A stretch of 64,000 nt of DNA, taken from contig UQPQ01000008.1 of assembly GCA_900542985.1 (NCBI GenBank), positions 1-64,000 on the forward strand. The letters are read 5' to 3'. The notes beneath the pieces were generated by a model. It did not search any database, was not told the origin of the DNA, and saw only the letters and a list, made by a program, of their open reading frames with translations. Both the position numbers and the translations under genes were made by a program. The DNA comes from an uncultured Bacteroides sp. (GTDB lineage: Bacteria; Bacteroidota; Bacteroidia; Bacteroidales; Bacteroidaceae). Positions 1 to 8,574 of this stretch are shown piece after piece; position 1 is the stretch's first letter; the number at the start of each line of letters is the position of its first letter.

Positions 1-512
1 TTTATGAAGGTGAGAAACGAAATAACGAAAGTACTCCTGCTTCTGTTCAGATAGTAGAACTCTATAAGGTTCTGACTAAAAACGTAGATGATATAAGAAA
101 TGGTGAAGAAGATATATATGGAGATGACCCTGTGCATATTGCTGTAGCTTCTGTGACTAAAGAGCATCTGAATATTCAGTTTACGCTCGCATCTTCTACA
201 TCGGGAAAGCCGCATCGCATCAGTCTGGTACTGACGGAAGAAAGTGTACCTGATGAAAATGGGATACTTCCGGTAGAGTTCCGTCATAATGCTGAAGGAG
301 ATTTGCCTGATTGGGATACCAGAGGCTGGGGAATTGCTTCGTATACTTTAGCGAGTATAGATGAAAAATATCCTGATACGGAAATTAAAGGATTTAAGAT
401 TCTATATTATGACGAATCTGGCTCGCATGCACAATGTATAGTGAAACGGCAAGCGATGGATAGAATGATTATAAAACCTTTGACCGTTTCTTCTGTAATG
501 CACTCTTTTTAA
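1..512 (+). CDS. NigD-like protein, C-terminal part (truncated by window edge)
   Basis: The reading frame is open from base 3 and has no plausible start in the window, so about 169 residues of a longer protein are seen. The stretch VEFRHNAEGDLPDWDTRG and the beta-rich pattern around it match what I recall of the C-terminal sandwich domain of NigD-like proteins, which in Bacteroides are small secreted or lipid-anchored proteins of unknown function. The N-terminal signal peptide and first domain would lie to the left of the window. A rho-independent terminator follows 20 bases after the stop. The family call rests on pattern memory and is moderately sure; the function is unknown. Confidence 0.6.
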   Translation, partial: YEGEKRNNESTPASVQIVELYKVLTKNVDDIRNGEEDIYGDDPVHIAVASVTKEHLNIQFTLASSTSGKPHRISLVLTEESVPDENGILPVEFRHNAEGDLPDWDTRGWGIASYTLASIDEKYPDTEIKGFKILYYDESGSHAQCIVKRQAMDRMIIKPLTVSSVMHSF

Positions 513-532
513 AATTATATATTAATGAAAAT

Positions 533-582
533 CCCGGTAGGACCGACATTGGTTGTCCGTCACTACCGGGTCTTTGTTTTTA
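533..582 (+). terminator. Intrinsic terminator after NigD-like gene
   Basis: CCCGGTAG at 533-540 pairs with CTACCGGG at 563-570 and is followed by a T-rich run. It lies between the NigD-like gene and the convergent fmt gene, and probably serves both. Confidence 0.75.
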
Positions 583-593
583 TAGAAGAGTGT

Positions 594-1565
594 TTATTTT
601 ACATAAGTAGAATCGTCGAAGCGATATCCTCGCAAGAAGTCGGTAACTTCCATTCGTTTTTTTCCTGCTAACTGTAAGGAACGTATATTCAGATATCCGT
701 CTGTAGTAGCAATACGAAAGTAAGTTTTTTTATCTGTATCGATACTGCCGGGTTGATAGTTGTGTGAGCAATATTGTTTTTCTGTTTCGAATATCTTCAG
801 CATTACCGGTGCTTGTTCTCCTTGGTGAAGTTCTGTCCATGCAGCAGGGTAGGGAGATAATCCTCGTACGAAATCGTATACCTTCTTTACTCCTTGCGTC
901 CAGTCTATGCGACAGGTCTCTTTAAATATTTTAGGAGCCGGACGCAGTTCTTCTATTTGAGCCAGTTCTTCTTGCGGAGTTGTCTTTACGTTACCGTCCA
1001 GAATGGCATCTACAGTCTTTAGTACTAAATCTCCTCCTAACATCATCAGGCGGTTGTATACAATTTCTACGTTATCTGTATCTGCTATAGGTACCCGTAC
1101 CTGATCGATGATTTCACCTGTATCAATTTCATGCTTCAGGAAAAATGTTGTAATTCCAGTTTCTGTATCTCCGTTGATGACCGCCCAGTTGATGGGAGCA
1201 GCTCCTCTGTATTGTGGTAATAGAGAAGCATGAAGATTGAAAGTTCCCATAGGAGGCATATTCCAGACTACTTCGGGAAGCATACGGAATGCCACCACAA
1301 TCTGCAAGTCGGCTTTCAGTTCACGAAGCTCGGCTAAGAACTGTTCGTCTTTCAACTTTTCCGGTTGAAGCACTTTCAAACCTTGTGATACGGCATACTG
1401 TTTTACCGGACTAGGCTGGAGCACACTGCCATGACGTCCCATTGGTTTGTCGGGCATGGTGATAACTCCTACTATATTATATCCTCCTTCTACCAGCCGC
1501 TTCAAACTCTCTACGGCAAATTCGGGAGTACCCATGTATACAATTCTTAAGTCTTTCTTATTCAT
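594..1565 (-). CDS. fmt: Methionyl-tRNA formyltransferase
   Basis: Transfers a formyl group from 10-formyltetrahydrofolate to Met-tRNA(fMet), making the initiator tRNA; cytoplasmic. The 323 aa length is normal for the family. The N-terminal MGTPEFAV motif is at residues 11-18, and the catalytic Asn-His-Asp set is seen as N110 and H112 (in FNLHASLLP) and D148 (in HEIDTGE). The C-terminal tRNA-binding part follows from about residue 205. It is the last gene of a leftward operon tsaC-clc-fmt, 17 bases after the ClC gene. All three probably share the promoter at 3988-4019. Confidence 0.97.
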   Translation of the reverse strand: MNKKDLRIVYMGTPEFAVESLKRLVEGGYNIVGVITMPDKPMGRHGSVLQPSPVKQYAVSQGLKVLQPEKLKDEQFLAELRELKADLQIVVAFRMLPEVVWNMPPMGTFNLHASLLPQYRGAAPINWAVINGDTETGITTFFLKHEIDTGEIIDQVRVPIADTDNVEIVYNRLMMLGGDLVLKTVDAILDGNVKTTPQEELAQIEELRPAPKIFKETCRIDWTQGVKKVYDFVRGLSPYPAAWTELHQGEQAPVMLKIFETEKQYCSHNYQPGSIDTDKKTYFRIATTDGYLNIRSLQLAGKKRMEVTDFLRGYRFDDSTYVK

Positions 1566-1582
1566 ATGTATGTCTTTTGTAT

Positions 1583-3382
1583 TTATTCAGTTGAAAAATC
1601 TACCAAGACCTGACGGTATGTGTTCAGCATTTTCGATTTCGAAACGAAACCAATGTACTTGTCTTCTTCATCTACTACCGGTAAGTTCCATGCTTGAGTA
1701 TCATCGAACTTTTTCATGATTACTTCCATGGAGTCTGTATTGATAATACGTGCCGGTGGAAGATTCATGAAACGTTCTACATAAAAGCGATGGTATAATT
1801 CTTGTCGGAACATGATGTTTCGGATATCATCCAATACTACAATACCAATCAAATGATCCTGAGTATCGACAACGGGGAATAAGTTACGATTTGATTTTGA
1901 AATCACTTTTACCATTTCTCCCAAGTCCATGTTAGGATGAACTTTCAGAAAGTCTGTTTCTACGATACTTTCTATATTCATCAAAGTCAGTACCGCTTTG
2001 TCTTTATGATGTGTAATCAGTTCTCCTTTTTTAGCCAGACGCATGGAGTAGATACTGTGAGGCTCAAAAACAATGATGGTAAGATAGGCACTGACTGATA
2101 CAATCATCAGCGGGAGGAAGAGCTGGTATCCTCCGGTGAGTTCGGCAATCAGGAAGATTCCGGTCAGCGGTGCATGCATGACTCCTGACATCAGTCCTGC
2201 CATTCCCATCAGTGCAAAGTTCTTTTCGGGAATGAACACATTGCCTATATGGAACTCATTACATACATGTGAAAAGACAAACCCGGCAATACAGCCTAAA
2301 AACAAACTTGGTGCAAAGATACCACCGCATCCGCCACCTCCATTGGTCGCACTGGAGGCAAATACTTTGAACAGGATGATAAGTATAAGGTATAAAACCA
2401 GCAAACTGCTGCTGCCGTAGAACAGTGAGTTGTTCATTACGGTTTCCCATTCAGCATTTGTGGTTCCGTTCAGCAGGAGTGAAATGGTATCGTATCCTTC
2501 ACCGTATAGTGGAGGAAACAGGAAAATCAATACACTCAGCATTGCACCACCTATCAAGAACTTGATATAAGGATTGCTGTAACGGCGGAAAATGTTTTCT
2601 ATCCAGTTCATGGAGCGGGTGAAATACCAGGCTACCAATCCGCAGAATATACCTAAGGCAATAGCATAAGGAATACGTTCCAGTGCAAAAGGATAATCCA
2701 GATGAAACTGGAACATTGCTTCCGTACCGGTGAGCAGATAGGAAACCGATGCTGCCGTGACACTGGTAATCAGCAGTGGAAGCAGCGAGGCCATGGTAAG
2801 GTCAATCATCAGTACTTCGAGGGTGAAGACCAATCCTGCAATAGGAGCTTTGAAGATGCCCGATACAGCACCTGCCGCACCACATCCTACAAGTAGCATC
2901 AGTGTACGGTGATCCATACGGAAGATACTACCCAGATTGGAACCGATGGCAGAACCTGTCAGTACAATCGGAGCTTCGGCACCGACCGAACCACCACATC
3001 CGATGGTGATGGCTGATGCGCATACAGACGACCAAATGTTATGGCGTTTGATACGACTCTGTTTCCGTGAGATGGCATAAAGAATTTTGGTCACCCCATG
3101 ACTGATGTCATCGCGTACCACTTTACGGATAAAAAGACTCGTCAGAAAAATACCGACTACCGGATATACAAGATACAACCAGTTTACTCCTGTTGAGTCG
3201 AAATTTTCTGTCAGAAACTCTTTGATGTACTCTACCAGGAATTTCAAAACATAAGCAGCAAAAGCGGTGAAGATACCCACCAGAAAGCTCAGGATTAAAA
3301 TAAACTGTTTATCTTTGATATGTTTGCTTCTCCAGACAATAAATCGCTGAAGCAATGTCTTTTTTTCTTGAATGGATTCCAT
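1583..3382 (-). CDS. ClC-type chloride channel/antiporter with two CBS domains
   Basis: Integral membrane ClC protein of 599 aa. About the first 440 residues hold the ClC helices. The signature GSVGAEAP at 131-138 carries the gating glutamate (E136), and a second selectivity-filter stretch, GGIFAPSLFLG, lies near 350. A keeping of the gating Glu suggests a Cl-/H+ exchanger or gated channel. The C-terminal 140 residues form two CBS domains (about 455-510 and 525-590) that in this family bind adenine nucleotides and tune activity. It sits 11 bases downstream of tsaC and 17 upstream of fmt in one operon. The linkage to translation genes is positional and has no obvious functional meaning. Confidence 0.93.
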   Translation of the reverse strand: MESIQEKKTLLQRFIVWRSKHIKDKQFILILSFLVGIFTAFAAYVLKFLVEYIKEFLTENFDSTGVNWLYLVYPVVGIFLTSLFIRKVVRDDISHGVTKILYAISRKQSRIKRHNIWSSVCASAITIGCGGSVGAEAPIVLTGSAIGSNLGSIFRMDHRTLMLLVGCGAAGAVSGIFKAPIAGLVFTLEVLMIDLTMASLLPLLITSVTAASVSYLLTGTEAMFQFHLDYPFALERIPYAIALGIFCGLVAWYFTRSMNWIENIFRRYSNPYIKFLIGGAMLSVLIFLFPPLYGEGYDTISLLLNGTTNAEWETVMNNSLFYGSSSLLVLYLILIILFKVFASSATNGGGGCGGIFAPSLFLGCIAGFVFSHVCNEFHIGNVFIPEKNFALMGMAGLMSGVMHAPLTGIFLIAELTGGYQLFLPLMIVSVSAYLTIIVFEPHSIYSMRLAKKGELITHHKDKAVLTLMNIESIVETDFLKVHPNMDLGEMVKVISKSNRNLFPVVDTQDHLIGIVVLDDIRNIMFRQELYHRFYVERFMNLPPARIINTDSMEVIMKKFDDTQAWNLPVVDEEDKYIGFVSKSKMLNTYRQVLVDFSTE

Positions 3383-3393
3383 ACTCTTGCCTT

Positions 3394-3960
3394 TTATTCC
3401 CGGATAATTTTGATTTCTCCTCCCTTGCCCAGTTTGATGATGCTTGAAGGTTTGGGGTGTCCGGTCTCTTCACGTCGGAAGTCCACTACATAGTCTACGG
3501 CTTGTTTGATTTCTTCTGTAATTTCACTGAATACAGCCGGTGCCGGTTGTCCGCTGATGTTGGCAGATGTCGAGACGATTGCTTTTCGGAAACGGAAACA
3601 AAGCTGTTTGGAGAACTCTTCTTCGGTTACACGGATGCCTACACTACCGTCTTCTGCTATTAAGTTGGGAGCCAGATTGCGTGCATTATCATAAATAATA
3701 GTCAGCGGTTTTGTTGTCAGTTCAATTAAGTCCCAAGCTACCGAAGGAACATCACGTACATAAAAATCTACCTTCACCGGACTGTCTACCAATACGAGCA
3801 TTGCCTTGCTGTCCGCACGGTGTTTGATTTCGTATACTCTTTTTACAGCTTCTTCGTTGGTTGCATCACAGCCTATTCCCCACACTGTATCGGTTGGATA
3901 TAAAATAACTCCACCCTTCTGCATCACTTCGCAGGCTTTTTTTATTTCGTCTTTCATCAT
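3394..3960 (-). CDS. tsaC: L-threonylcarbamoyladenylate synthase (TsaC/YrdC type)
   Basis: Makes threonylcarbamoyl-AMP from threonine, bicarbonate and ATP, the first step of the t6A37 modification of ANN-decoding tRNAs. At 188 aa it is a single YrdC domain, without the extra C-terminal Sua5 domain. Typical features are the N-terminal GGVILYPTDTVWGIGCDA segment and the KHRADSKAM stretch that lines the active site, with STSANISGQPAP near residue 130. Two Met codons are adjacent (3960 and 3957), and either may start it. It is first in the leftward operon with the ClC gene and fmt. It shares the pathway product t6A with mtaB (25673), which thiomethylates t6A. Confidence 0.93.
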   Translation of the reverse strand: MMKDEIKKACEVMQKGGVILYPTDTVWGIGCDATNEEAVKRVYEIKHRADSKAMLVLVDSPVKVDFYVRDVPSVAWDLIELTTKPLTIIYDNARNLAPNLIAEDGSVGIRVTEEEFSKQLCFRFRKAIVSTSANISGQPAPAVFSEITEEIKQAVDYVVDFRREETGHPKPSSIIKLGKGGEIKIIRE

Positions 3961-3987
3961 AAGTTTTCTATTTTAAACACTAACAAG

Positions 3988-4019
3988 CAAAAGTACAAAT
4001 GATTTTACGAGGACGCAAA
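3988..4019 (-). promoter_or_regulatory. Bacteroidales-type promoter of tsaC-clc-fmt
   Basis: Read on the minus strand, TTTG, a 20-base spacer and TACTTTTG match the Bacteroidetes -33/-7 consensus (TTTG and TAnnTTTG). The -7 element (3988-3995) is 28 bases from the tsaC start. Confidence 0.7.
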
Positions 4020-4056
4020 AAACTTTCGCTAAATTTGCGGGAAAGAGAGGAAATGT

Positions 4057-5145
4057 ATGTCAGACGGACGTAAGATTATTCATATCGACATGGATGCCTT
4101 TTATGCTTCTATTGAGCAACGTGACCATCCGGAACTGAAGGGGAAACCGGTGGCAGTGGGGCATGCCGATTTGCGTAGTGTAGTGGCTGCGGCCAGTTAT
4201 GAGGCACGCCGGTATGGGGTACGTTCGGCTATGTCGTCGGTAAAGGCAAAGAAACTCTGCCCCGAATTGATTTTCGTAGAAGGACGGATGGAAGTCTACA
4301 AAGGCGTATCGGCTCGTATTCATGAAATCTTTCACGATTATACGGATATCATTGAACCGATTTCACTGGATGAGGCTTTTCTTGATGTTTCAGAGAATAA
4401 GAAGCACATGGAACTGGCTGTGGATATTGCCCGGGAAATCAAGCAACGTATCCGTTCGGAACTGGATCTGGTGGCTTCGGCCGGTGTTTCTTACAACAAG
4501 TTTCTGGCAAAAGTTGCCTCCGATTATCGTAAACCAGACGGACTGTGCACCATTCATCCCGAACGGGCCGAAGAGTTTATCAGTACCCTTCCCATCGAAT
4601 CGTTCTGGGGCGTTGGGAGTGTGACGGCCAGGAAAATGCATCTGTTGGGAATACATACAGGGAAAGACTTGCGGGCCTGTTCGCTTGAGATGCTGACACG
4701 GCAGTTTGGTAAAACCGGTCAGTTGTATTACGATTTTGCCCGGGGAATAGATTTGCGTCCCGTAGAAGCTGAGCGTATACGTAAGTCGATAGGTTGCGAG
4801 CATACCTTGGAGAAAGATATTACACTGAAGTCGTCAGTAATTATCGAACTTTACCATGTAGCCCGTGAACTGGTAGCACGCTTGGAACGGAAAGAGTTCA
4901 AGGGGATGACTTTGACACTGAAGGTGAAATTCCATGATTTTTCCCAGATTACCCGGAGTCGCACTTCTTCCCGCTTGTTGTATAAACTGGAGGATATACT
5001 CCCCATGGCCAAGCAGTTGTTGAGTGAAGTGGACTATGAGCAACATCCTATCCGTTTGTTAGGATTGTCTGTATCCAATCCAAAGGATGAACAGCAAGAG
5101 CGTGTTCCGGAGTGGGTACAACTGGAGTTGGAATTTGAAAAATAA
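4057..5145 (+). CDS. dinB: DNA polymerase IV (Y family)
   Basis: Error-prone translesion polymerase that bypasses lesions on stalled templates. At 362 aa it has the usual Pol IV length. The metal-binding carboxylates are seen as D11 (in HIDMDAFYAS) and D105/E106 (SLDEAF). F15 corresponds to the steric gate that excludes ribonucleotides. The little-finger domain is about residues 240-345. The final stretch PEWVQLELEF may be the clamp-binding tail. A candidate -7 box TAAATTTG lies at 4030-4037, 20 bases before the ATG. No LexA-like box was recognised. It is divergent from tsaC. Confidence 0.96.
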   Translation: MSDGRKIIHIDMDAFYASIEQRDHPELKGKPVAVGHADLRSVVAAASYEARRYGVRSAMSSVKAKKLCPELIFVEGRMEVYKGVSARIHEIFHDYTDIIEPISLDEAFLDVSENKKHMELAVDIAREIKQRIRSELDLVASAGVSYNKFLAKVASDYRKPDGLCTIHPERAEEFISTLPIESFWGVGSVTARKMHLLGIHTGKDLRACSLEMLTRQFGKTGQLYYDFARGIDLRPVEAERIRKSIGCEHTLEKDITLKSSVIIELYHVARELVARLERKEFKGMTLTLKVKFHDFSQITRSRTSSRLLYKLEDILPMAKQLLSEVDYEQHPIRLLGLSVSNPKDEQQERVPEWVQLELEFEK

Positions 5146-5427
5146 CAAATTGTCATTTCTGACAAAATGATAATTTACCCCCTTGTAAAATAGCGTATTT
5201 GAACTTCGGTAGGAAAGTGCCGGGAAAAAAGGGCATTTTTTGAAGGTTGATGAAGTGCAAAAAGATAGTATTTGCCGCGCTATTTATATATAATTTCTGT
5301 ATTTACCGTATTTCTTCTGTTTATTTGTCTGGTAATGTTTTATAAATATGTAATTTGGTAATACGGGATTTGTCTTGCTTTGCTTGTGAAAAACAAAGAA
5401 AAGGAGATAAAAAGTTGCTGTAAAATC

Positions 5428-5515
5428 TATGTTTGGTTGCATTGGCAGATGCGATTAGTCGCATTAGCCGACGGTACTTGTATCGTTTCCAGTCAATACA
5501 AGTATCGTAAACTGT
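5428..5515. repeat. Diverged 22 bp tandem array (four units)
   Basis: Units start at 5428, 5450, 5472 and 5494. The first two share GCATT-(G/A)-GC at the same unit offset, and the last two share the offset of (T/A)GTATCGT. One unit contains the near-palindrome GCGATTAGTCGC. Copies are only partly similar, so this is a periodicity call and not an exact repeat. The period and dyad core match the array at 61899-61986. Confidence 0.5.
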
Positions 5516-5864
5516 CGGTTCAATTGAAAAACCTTCTTGTTTAATGTAGTGTGATTCTGTTGTAAAACATATATTTTACTCTATTTTTGCCTGTTTTTGT
5601 CTCTTTTTCTTTTTGTGAATGAAGATTTTTCTTCAAATGCGTGTTATCGGAAAGTGCTGATTTCTTGAATTTGTATAGTGTAATTCCTTTTTTTTATGTT
5701 ATTTTGTTTTTCTTGTAAAATACCCTCAGAACCTTTTTGTGTGAGAAGTGTTTATAAAAAGAATCAGTTGAAAAGATAAGGAGTAAAGTTTGTGTAAGTA
5801 ATATTGACAAAATTTAATACTTAATCTTTCTTAAAGAAAGACTTTATCTTTGATTATTTTTTAG

Positions 5865-5872
5865 TAACTTTG
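5865..5872 (+). promoter_or_regulatory. Candidate -7 box of rpoD
   Basis: TAACTTTG at 5865-5872 fits TAnnTTTG and lies 22 bases before the ATG. A second match, TATCTTTG, is at 5845-5852. No clear TTTG at -33 was found for either. Confidence 0.5.
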
Positions 5873-5894
5873 CCTACCAAATCGGTTTATAATA

Positions 5895-6755
5895 ATGAGA
5901 CAATTAAAGATTACCAAAAGTATCACTAACCGAGAGAGCGCTTCTTTGGACAAATACTTGCAGGAAATAGGTCGTGAAGACCTGATTACTGTAGAAGAAG
6001 AAGTAGAACTCGCTCAGCGCATTCGTAAAGGGGACCGTATAGCATTAGAGAAGCTTACGCGTGCGAACTTGCGATTTGTAGTGTCTGTAGCCAAGCAGTA
6101 TCAGAATCAGGGATTAAGCTTGCCGGACTTGATTAATGAGGGAAACCTTGGTTTGATCAAGGCTGCCGAAAAGTTTGATGAAACCCGTGGTTTCAAATTC
6201 ATCAGTTACGCTGTATGGTGGATTCGTCAGTCTATTTTGCAGGCTTTGGCAGAACAGTCTCGAATTGTACGTTTGCCCTTGAACCAGGTAGGTTCGCTGA
6301 ATAAAATCAGTAAAGCCTTCTCTAAATTTGAGCAGGAAAACGAACGTCGTCCTTCACCGGAAGAATTGGCTGACGAGTTGGAAATCCCGGTAGATAAGAT
6401 TTCCGATACCTTGAAGGTTTCCGGACGTCATATCTCGGTGGATGCACCGTTTGTCGAAGGAGAAGATAATAGTTTGCTGGATGTATTGGTGAATGACGAT
6501 TCGCCAATGGCAGACCGTTCGCTGGTTAATGAATCACTTTCGAAGGAAATCGACAGAGCACTTTCTACGCTGACCGAAAGAGAAAAGGATATTATCCAGA
6601 TGTTTTTCGGTATTAATACGCAGGAAATGACGTTGGAAGAAATCGGGGACAAATTTGGGCTCACTCGTGAGCGTGTCCGCCAGATTAAGGAAAAAGCTAT
6701 CAGAAGATTAAGACAAAATTCTCGTAGTAAGTTGCTCAAATCTTATTTGGGGTAA
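5895..6755 (+). CDS. rpoD: Primary RNA polymerase sigma factor
   Basis: Directs RNA polymerase to housekeeping promoters. At 286 aa it is the short Bacteroidetes form that lacks the long region 1.1 and the non-conserved insertion of proteobacterial sigma70. Region 1.2 is about residues 15-45. Regions 2.1-2.4 run through [20 protein letters not shown] and [11 protein letters not shown] at 83-113. Region 4.2 carries the helix-turn-helix in [18 protein letters not shown] near 246-263. This sigma recognises the TTTG/TAnnTTTG promoters seen through the window. It is a single gene with its own terminator, set after a long leader region. Confidence 0.97.
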   Translation: MRQLKITKSITNRESASLDKYLQEIGREDLITVEEEVELAQRIRKGDRIALEKLTRANLRFVVSVAKQYQNQGLSLPDLINEGNLGLIKAAEKFDETRGFKFISYAVWWIRQSILQALAEQSRIVRLPLNQVGSLNKISKAFSKFEQENERRPSPEELADELEIPVDKISDTLKVSGRHISVDAPFVEGEDNSLLDVLVNDDSPMADRSLVNESLSKEIDRALSTLTEREKDIIQMFFGINTQEMTLEEIGDKFGLTRERVRQIKEKAIRRLRQNSRSKLLKSYLG

Positions 6756-6796
6756 TAAGATAAGGCTTGATTTTCGAATCTAAAAAGAAATTAAAG

Positions 6797-6833
6797 ATGC
6801 GAAGTCCGGAAAGAACGGGCTTCGCATTTTTTA
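6797..6833 (+). terminator. Intrinsic terminator of rpoD
   Basis: ATGCGAAG..CCGG pairs with CGGGCTTCGCAT over a short loop and is followed by TTTTTTATT. Confidence 0.85.
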
Positions 6834-6921
6834 TTGGTTTTTCTTATTAATTTATTATTTACCTTTTTTAGTTTGCCTATAAATGTTTACTTTTGTCACA
6901 TTATATATAAAATGATTTATT

Positions 6922-7326
6922 ATGCGGTATCTGAAATTTGTTTGTTTCTTGTTGATAGCTTCTCTTGCTTTTCCTATGTGGGGAAAGAAGTCTAAGGATA
7001 AAGAGTATGGTGTGTATATAGCTGGAGTATCTGCTTCGTTTACAGACTCTTTAGTCTATTTTACCAATGTGCAGTATGTAGATAGTGCTTCATTGGGAGA
7101 AAAAGGACTTCTGGATGGAAGAGCACAGTATAGTATCCAGTTGAAAGAGTATCTGGAAAGCAAGGAGAATGGAAAAAACCGTACTTGTTTTATCTATTTC
7201 AATAAAAGCAAGAAAAAACTGAATAAGGAAGTCAATAAGATTAGACAACGTTACCAGAAGGGAAAATCATTGATTATAAAGGATGTAAATCCGGAATTTA
7301 AGTTCGAAAAAGCCGAATTGTATTAA
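6922..7326 (+). CDS. Small secreted protein of unknown function
   Basis: This 134 aa protein starts with a signal peptide (hydrophobic residues 4-19, ending near PMWGKKS). The mature part is rich in Lys and has an NKSKKKLNKEVNKIRQRYQKG stretch near the C-terminus that should be helical and basic. I do not recognise the family; it looks like a conserved Bacteroidales periplasmic protein. It is six bases upstream of the C11 peptidase gene and probably co-transcribed with it and the phosphoesterase. Whether it aids the peptidase is unknown. Confidence 0.7.
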   Translation: MRYLKFVCFLLIASLAFPMWGKKSKDKEYGVYIAGVSASFTDSLVYFTNVQYVDSASLGEKGLLDGRAQYSIQLKEYLESKENGKNRTCFIYFNKSKKKLNKEVNKIRQRYQKGKSLIIKDVNPEFKFEKAELY

Positions 7327-7332
7327 TTTGAC

Positions 7333-8562
7333 ATGAAGAAACTTTTGTTATGCCTGTTTTCTATCCTGTTGTTGGTATCGTGTTCCAATGAATTGCCGGA
7401 CTATCATCTTTCGGTAAAAAAGAATCGTACCATGCTGGCCTATTTGGTCGCCAATAATAATCTGGATGGAGATATTATGAAGAATGTGTTATGGATGTAC
7501 GAAAATCTGGTTGCTTCTCCGGATAGTTGTACATTATTGGTTTATTATAAGCCAACTTCTTCGAATGATAATATTGATGTTCCTCAGATTCTGGAATTTC
7601 GGACTGACGGTTATGGCAATATTAACGGAATCCCGGTGATTGACTGGGGTGACATCACCATCAGCAAGATGTTGCAATATGCGAAAATTCATCAGGCGCG
7701 AGAGGGACTTGCTACCGATCCGTATGTGATGGAGGATATCTTGAAAACGATGCAAAGCATAGCTCCTTCTAAAAGCTACGGATTGATTTTCGGTTCACAT
7801 GCAACAGGATGGTTGCCTGTTTCAACTACATATTCCGGCCGTTCTTTTGGGCAAGACGGAAGTAGTAAGAATTCTATTAATATTCCGGAATTGGCACAGA
7901 CATTGGAAAGAAGTTTCCCTGCTGACAATCTCGATTTCGTAATGTTTGATGCCTGCATGATGGGCACTGCAGAGGTGGCATACGAACTTCGTAATGCTAC
8001 ACGGTATTGTTTTGCGTCGGTAATGGAAACACCGAGAATCGGAATGCCTTATGATCGTATATTCGATTTGCTGTATGAAGATGAGGTAAATTGGCAAAGC
8101 GTTTGCGATATTATCGTCAGTTTTAATGCAGAAGATGCCGAACGTGCATGGGGAACCTATGCAGCCTTCGACTGTACAAAAATGGAAGAATTGGCAGAAG
8201 TGGTGAAGGCGGAACTGATTCGAAACAAGGAAACAGTGAAGAATTTTGATTATACGAAGGTACAACAGTACGGTGTGTTTTCGTATAAATACTTCTCTTT
8301 CGATTTGGTGGATTATCTCACAAAAGTAAACGGAGGAACGACTCCCGATGCCATACGGGATGCCATGTCGCAGGTAGTGGTTGCTAAGAATTGTTTATCG
8401 GGCGCCAGATATAATTTTAATGGACTTGTAATAGATGATAGCCGTTTTTGTGGTATGGGAATGTACGATCCTTGTAATGTAAATAGTGGAACATGGAATA
8501 CATATTATACTTCATCTATTGCCTGGTATAAAGCTGTTGGATGGGAAGAAGTAATGAATTGA
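7333..8562 (+). CDS. Clostripain-related (C11) cysteine peptidase, lipoprotein
   Basis: This is a 409 aa protein with a lipoprotein signal peptide; the lipobox Cys is C17 in LLLVSC. The caspase-like fold of family C11 is indicated by the catalytic His in GSHATGW (H156) and the catalytic Cys in MFDACMMG (C208). C11 enzymes cleave after Arg or Lys and often self-activate; the substrate here is unknown. It is anchored at the cell envelope. It lies 6 bases after the small secreted protein and 12 bases before the phosphoesterase, so an operon is likely. Confidence 0.9.
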   Translation: MKKLLLCLFSILLLVSCSNELPDYHLSVKKNRTMLAYLVANNNLDGDIMKNVLWMYENLVASPDSCTLLVYYKPTSSNDNIDVPQILEFRTDGYGNINGIPVIDWGDITISKMLQYAKIHQAREGLATDPYVMEDILKTMQSIAPSKSYGLIFGSHATGWLPVSTTYSGRSFGQDGSSKNSINIPELAQTLERSFPADNLDFVMFDACMMGTAEVAYELRNATRYCFASVMETPRIGMPYDRIFDLLYEDEVNWQSVCDIIVSFNAEDAERAWGTYAAFDCTKMEELAEVVKAELIRNKETVKNFDYTKVQQYGVFSYKYFSFDLVDYLTKVNGGTTPDAIRDAMSQVVVAKNCLSGARYNFNGLVIDDSRFCGMGMYDPCNVNSGTWNTYYTSSIAWYKAVGWEEVMN

Positions 8563-8574
8563 TTCTGATTTAAT

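Larger units (their letters stand above)
5146..5894 (+). other. Long AT-rich intergenic region before rpoD
   Basis: This is 749 bases without a convincing gene. It holds a perfect 6-4-6 inverted repeat TTGTCA/TGACAA (5150-5165) just after dinB. It also holds a diverged 22 bp tandem array (5428-5515) and two candidate rpoD -7 boxes close to the end. The rest is AT-rich with T runs, and I saw no structured RNA in it. A GTG-start frame of 52 codons (5386-5544) runs through the array but has no supporting features. Confidence 0.6.

Noticed and set aside
5150-5165. TTGTCA-TTTC-TGACAA as an SOS operator of dinB
   Set aside because: It lies after the dinB stop and not in its promoter; a small terminator-like role is more likely, but no T run supports it.
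5386-5544. GTG-start frame of 52 codons through the rpoD-upstream array
   Set aside because: The array period is 22 bp, which is not a multiple of three, there is no signal or family, and the start is a rare codon.
5804-5809. TTGACA upstream of rpoD as a sigma70-type -35 box
   Set aside because: No TATAAT partner is present at 16-18 bases, and this phylum uses the TTTG/TAnnTTTG pattern.
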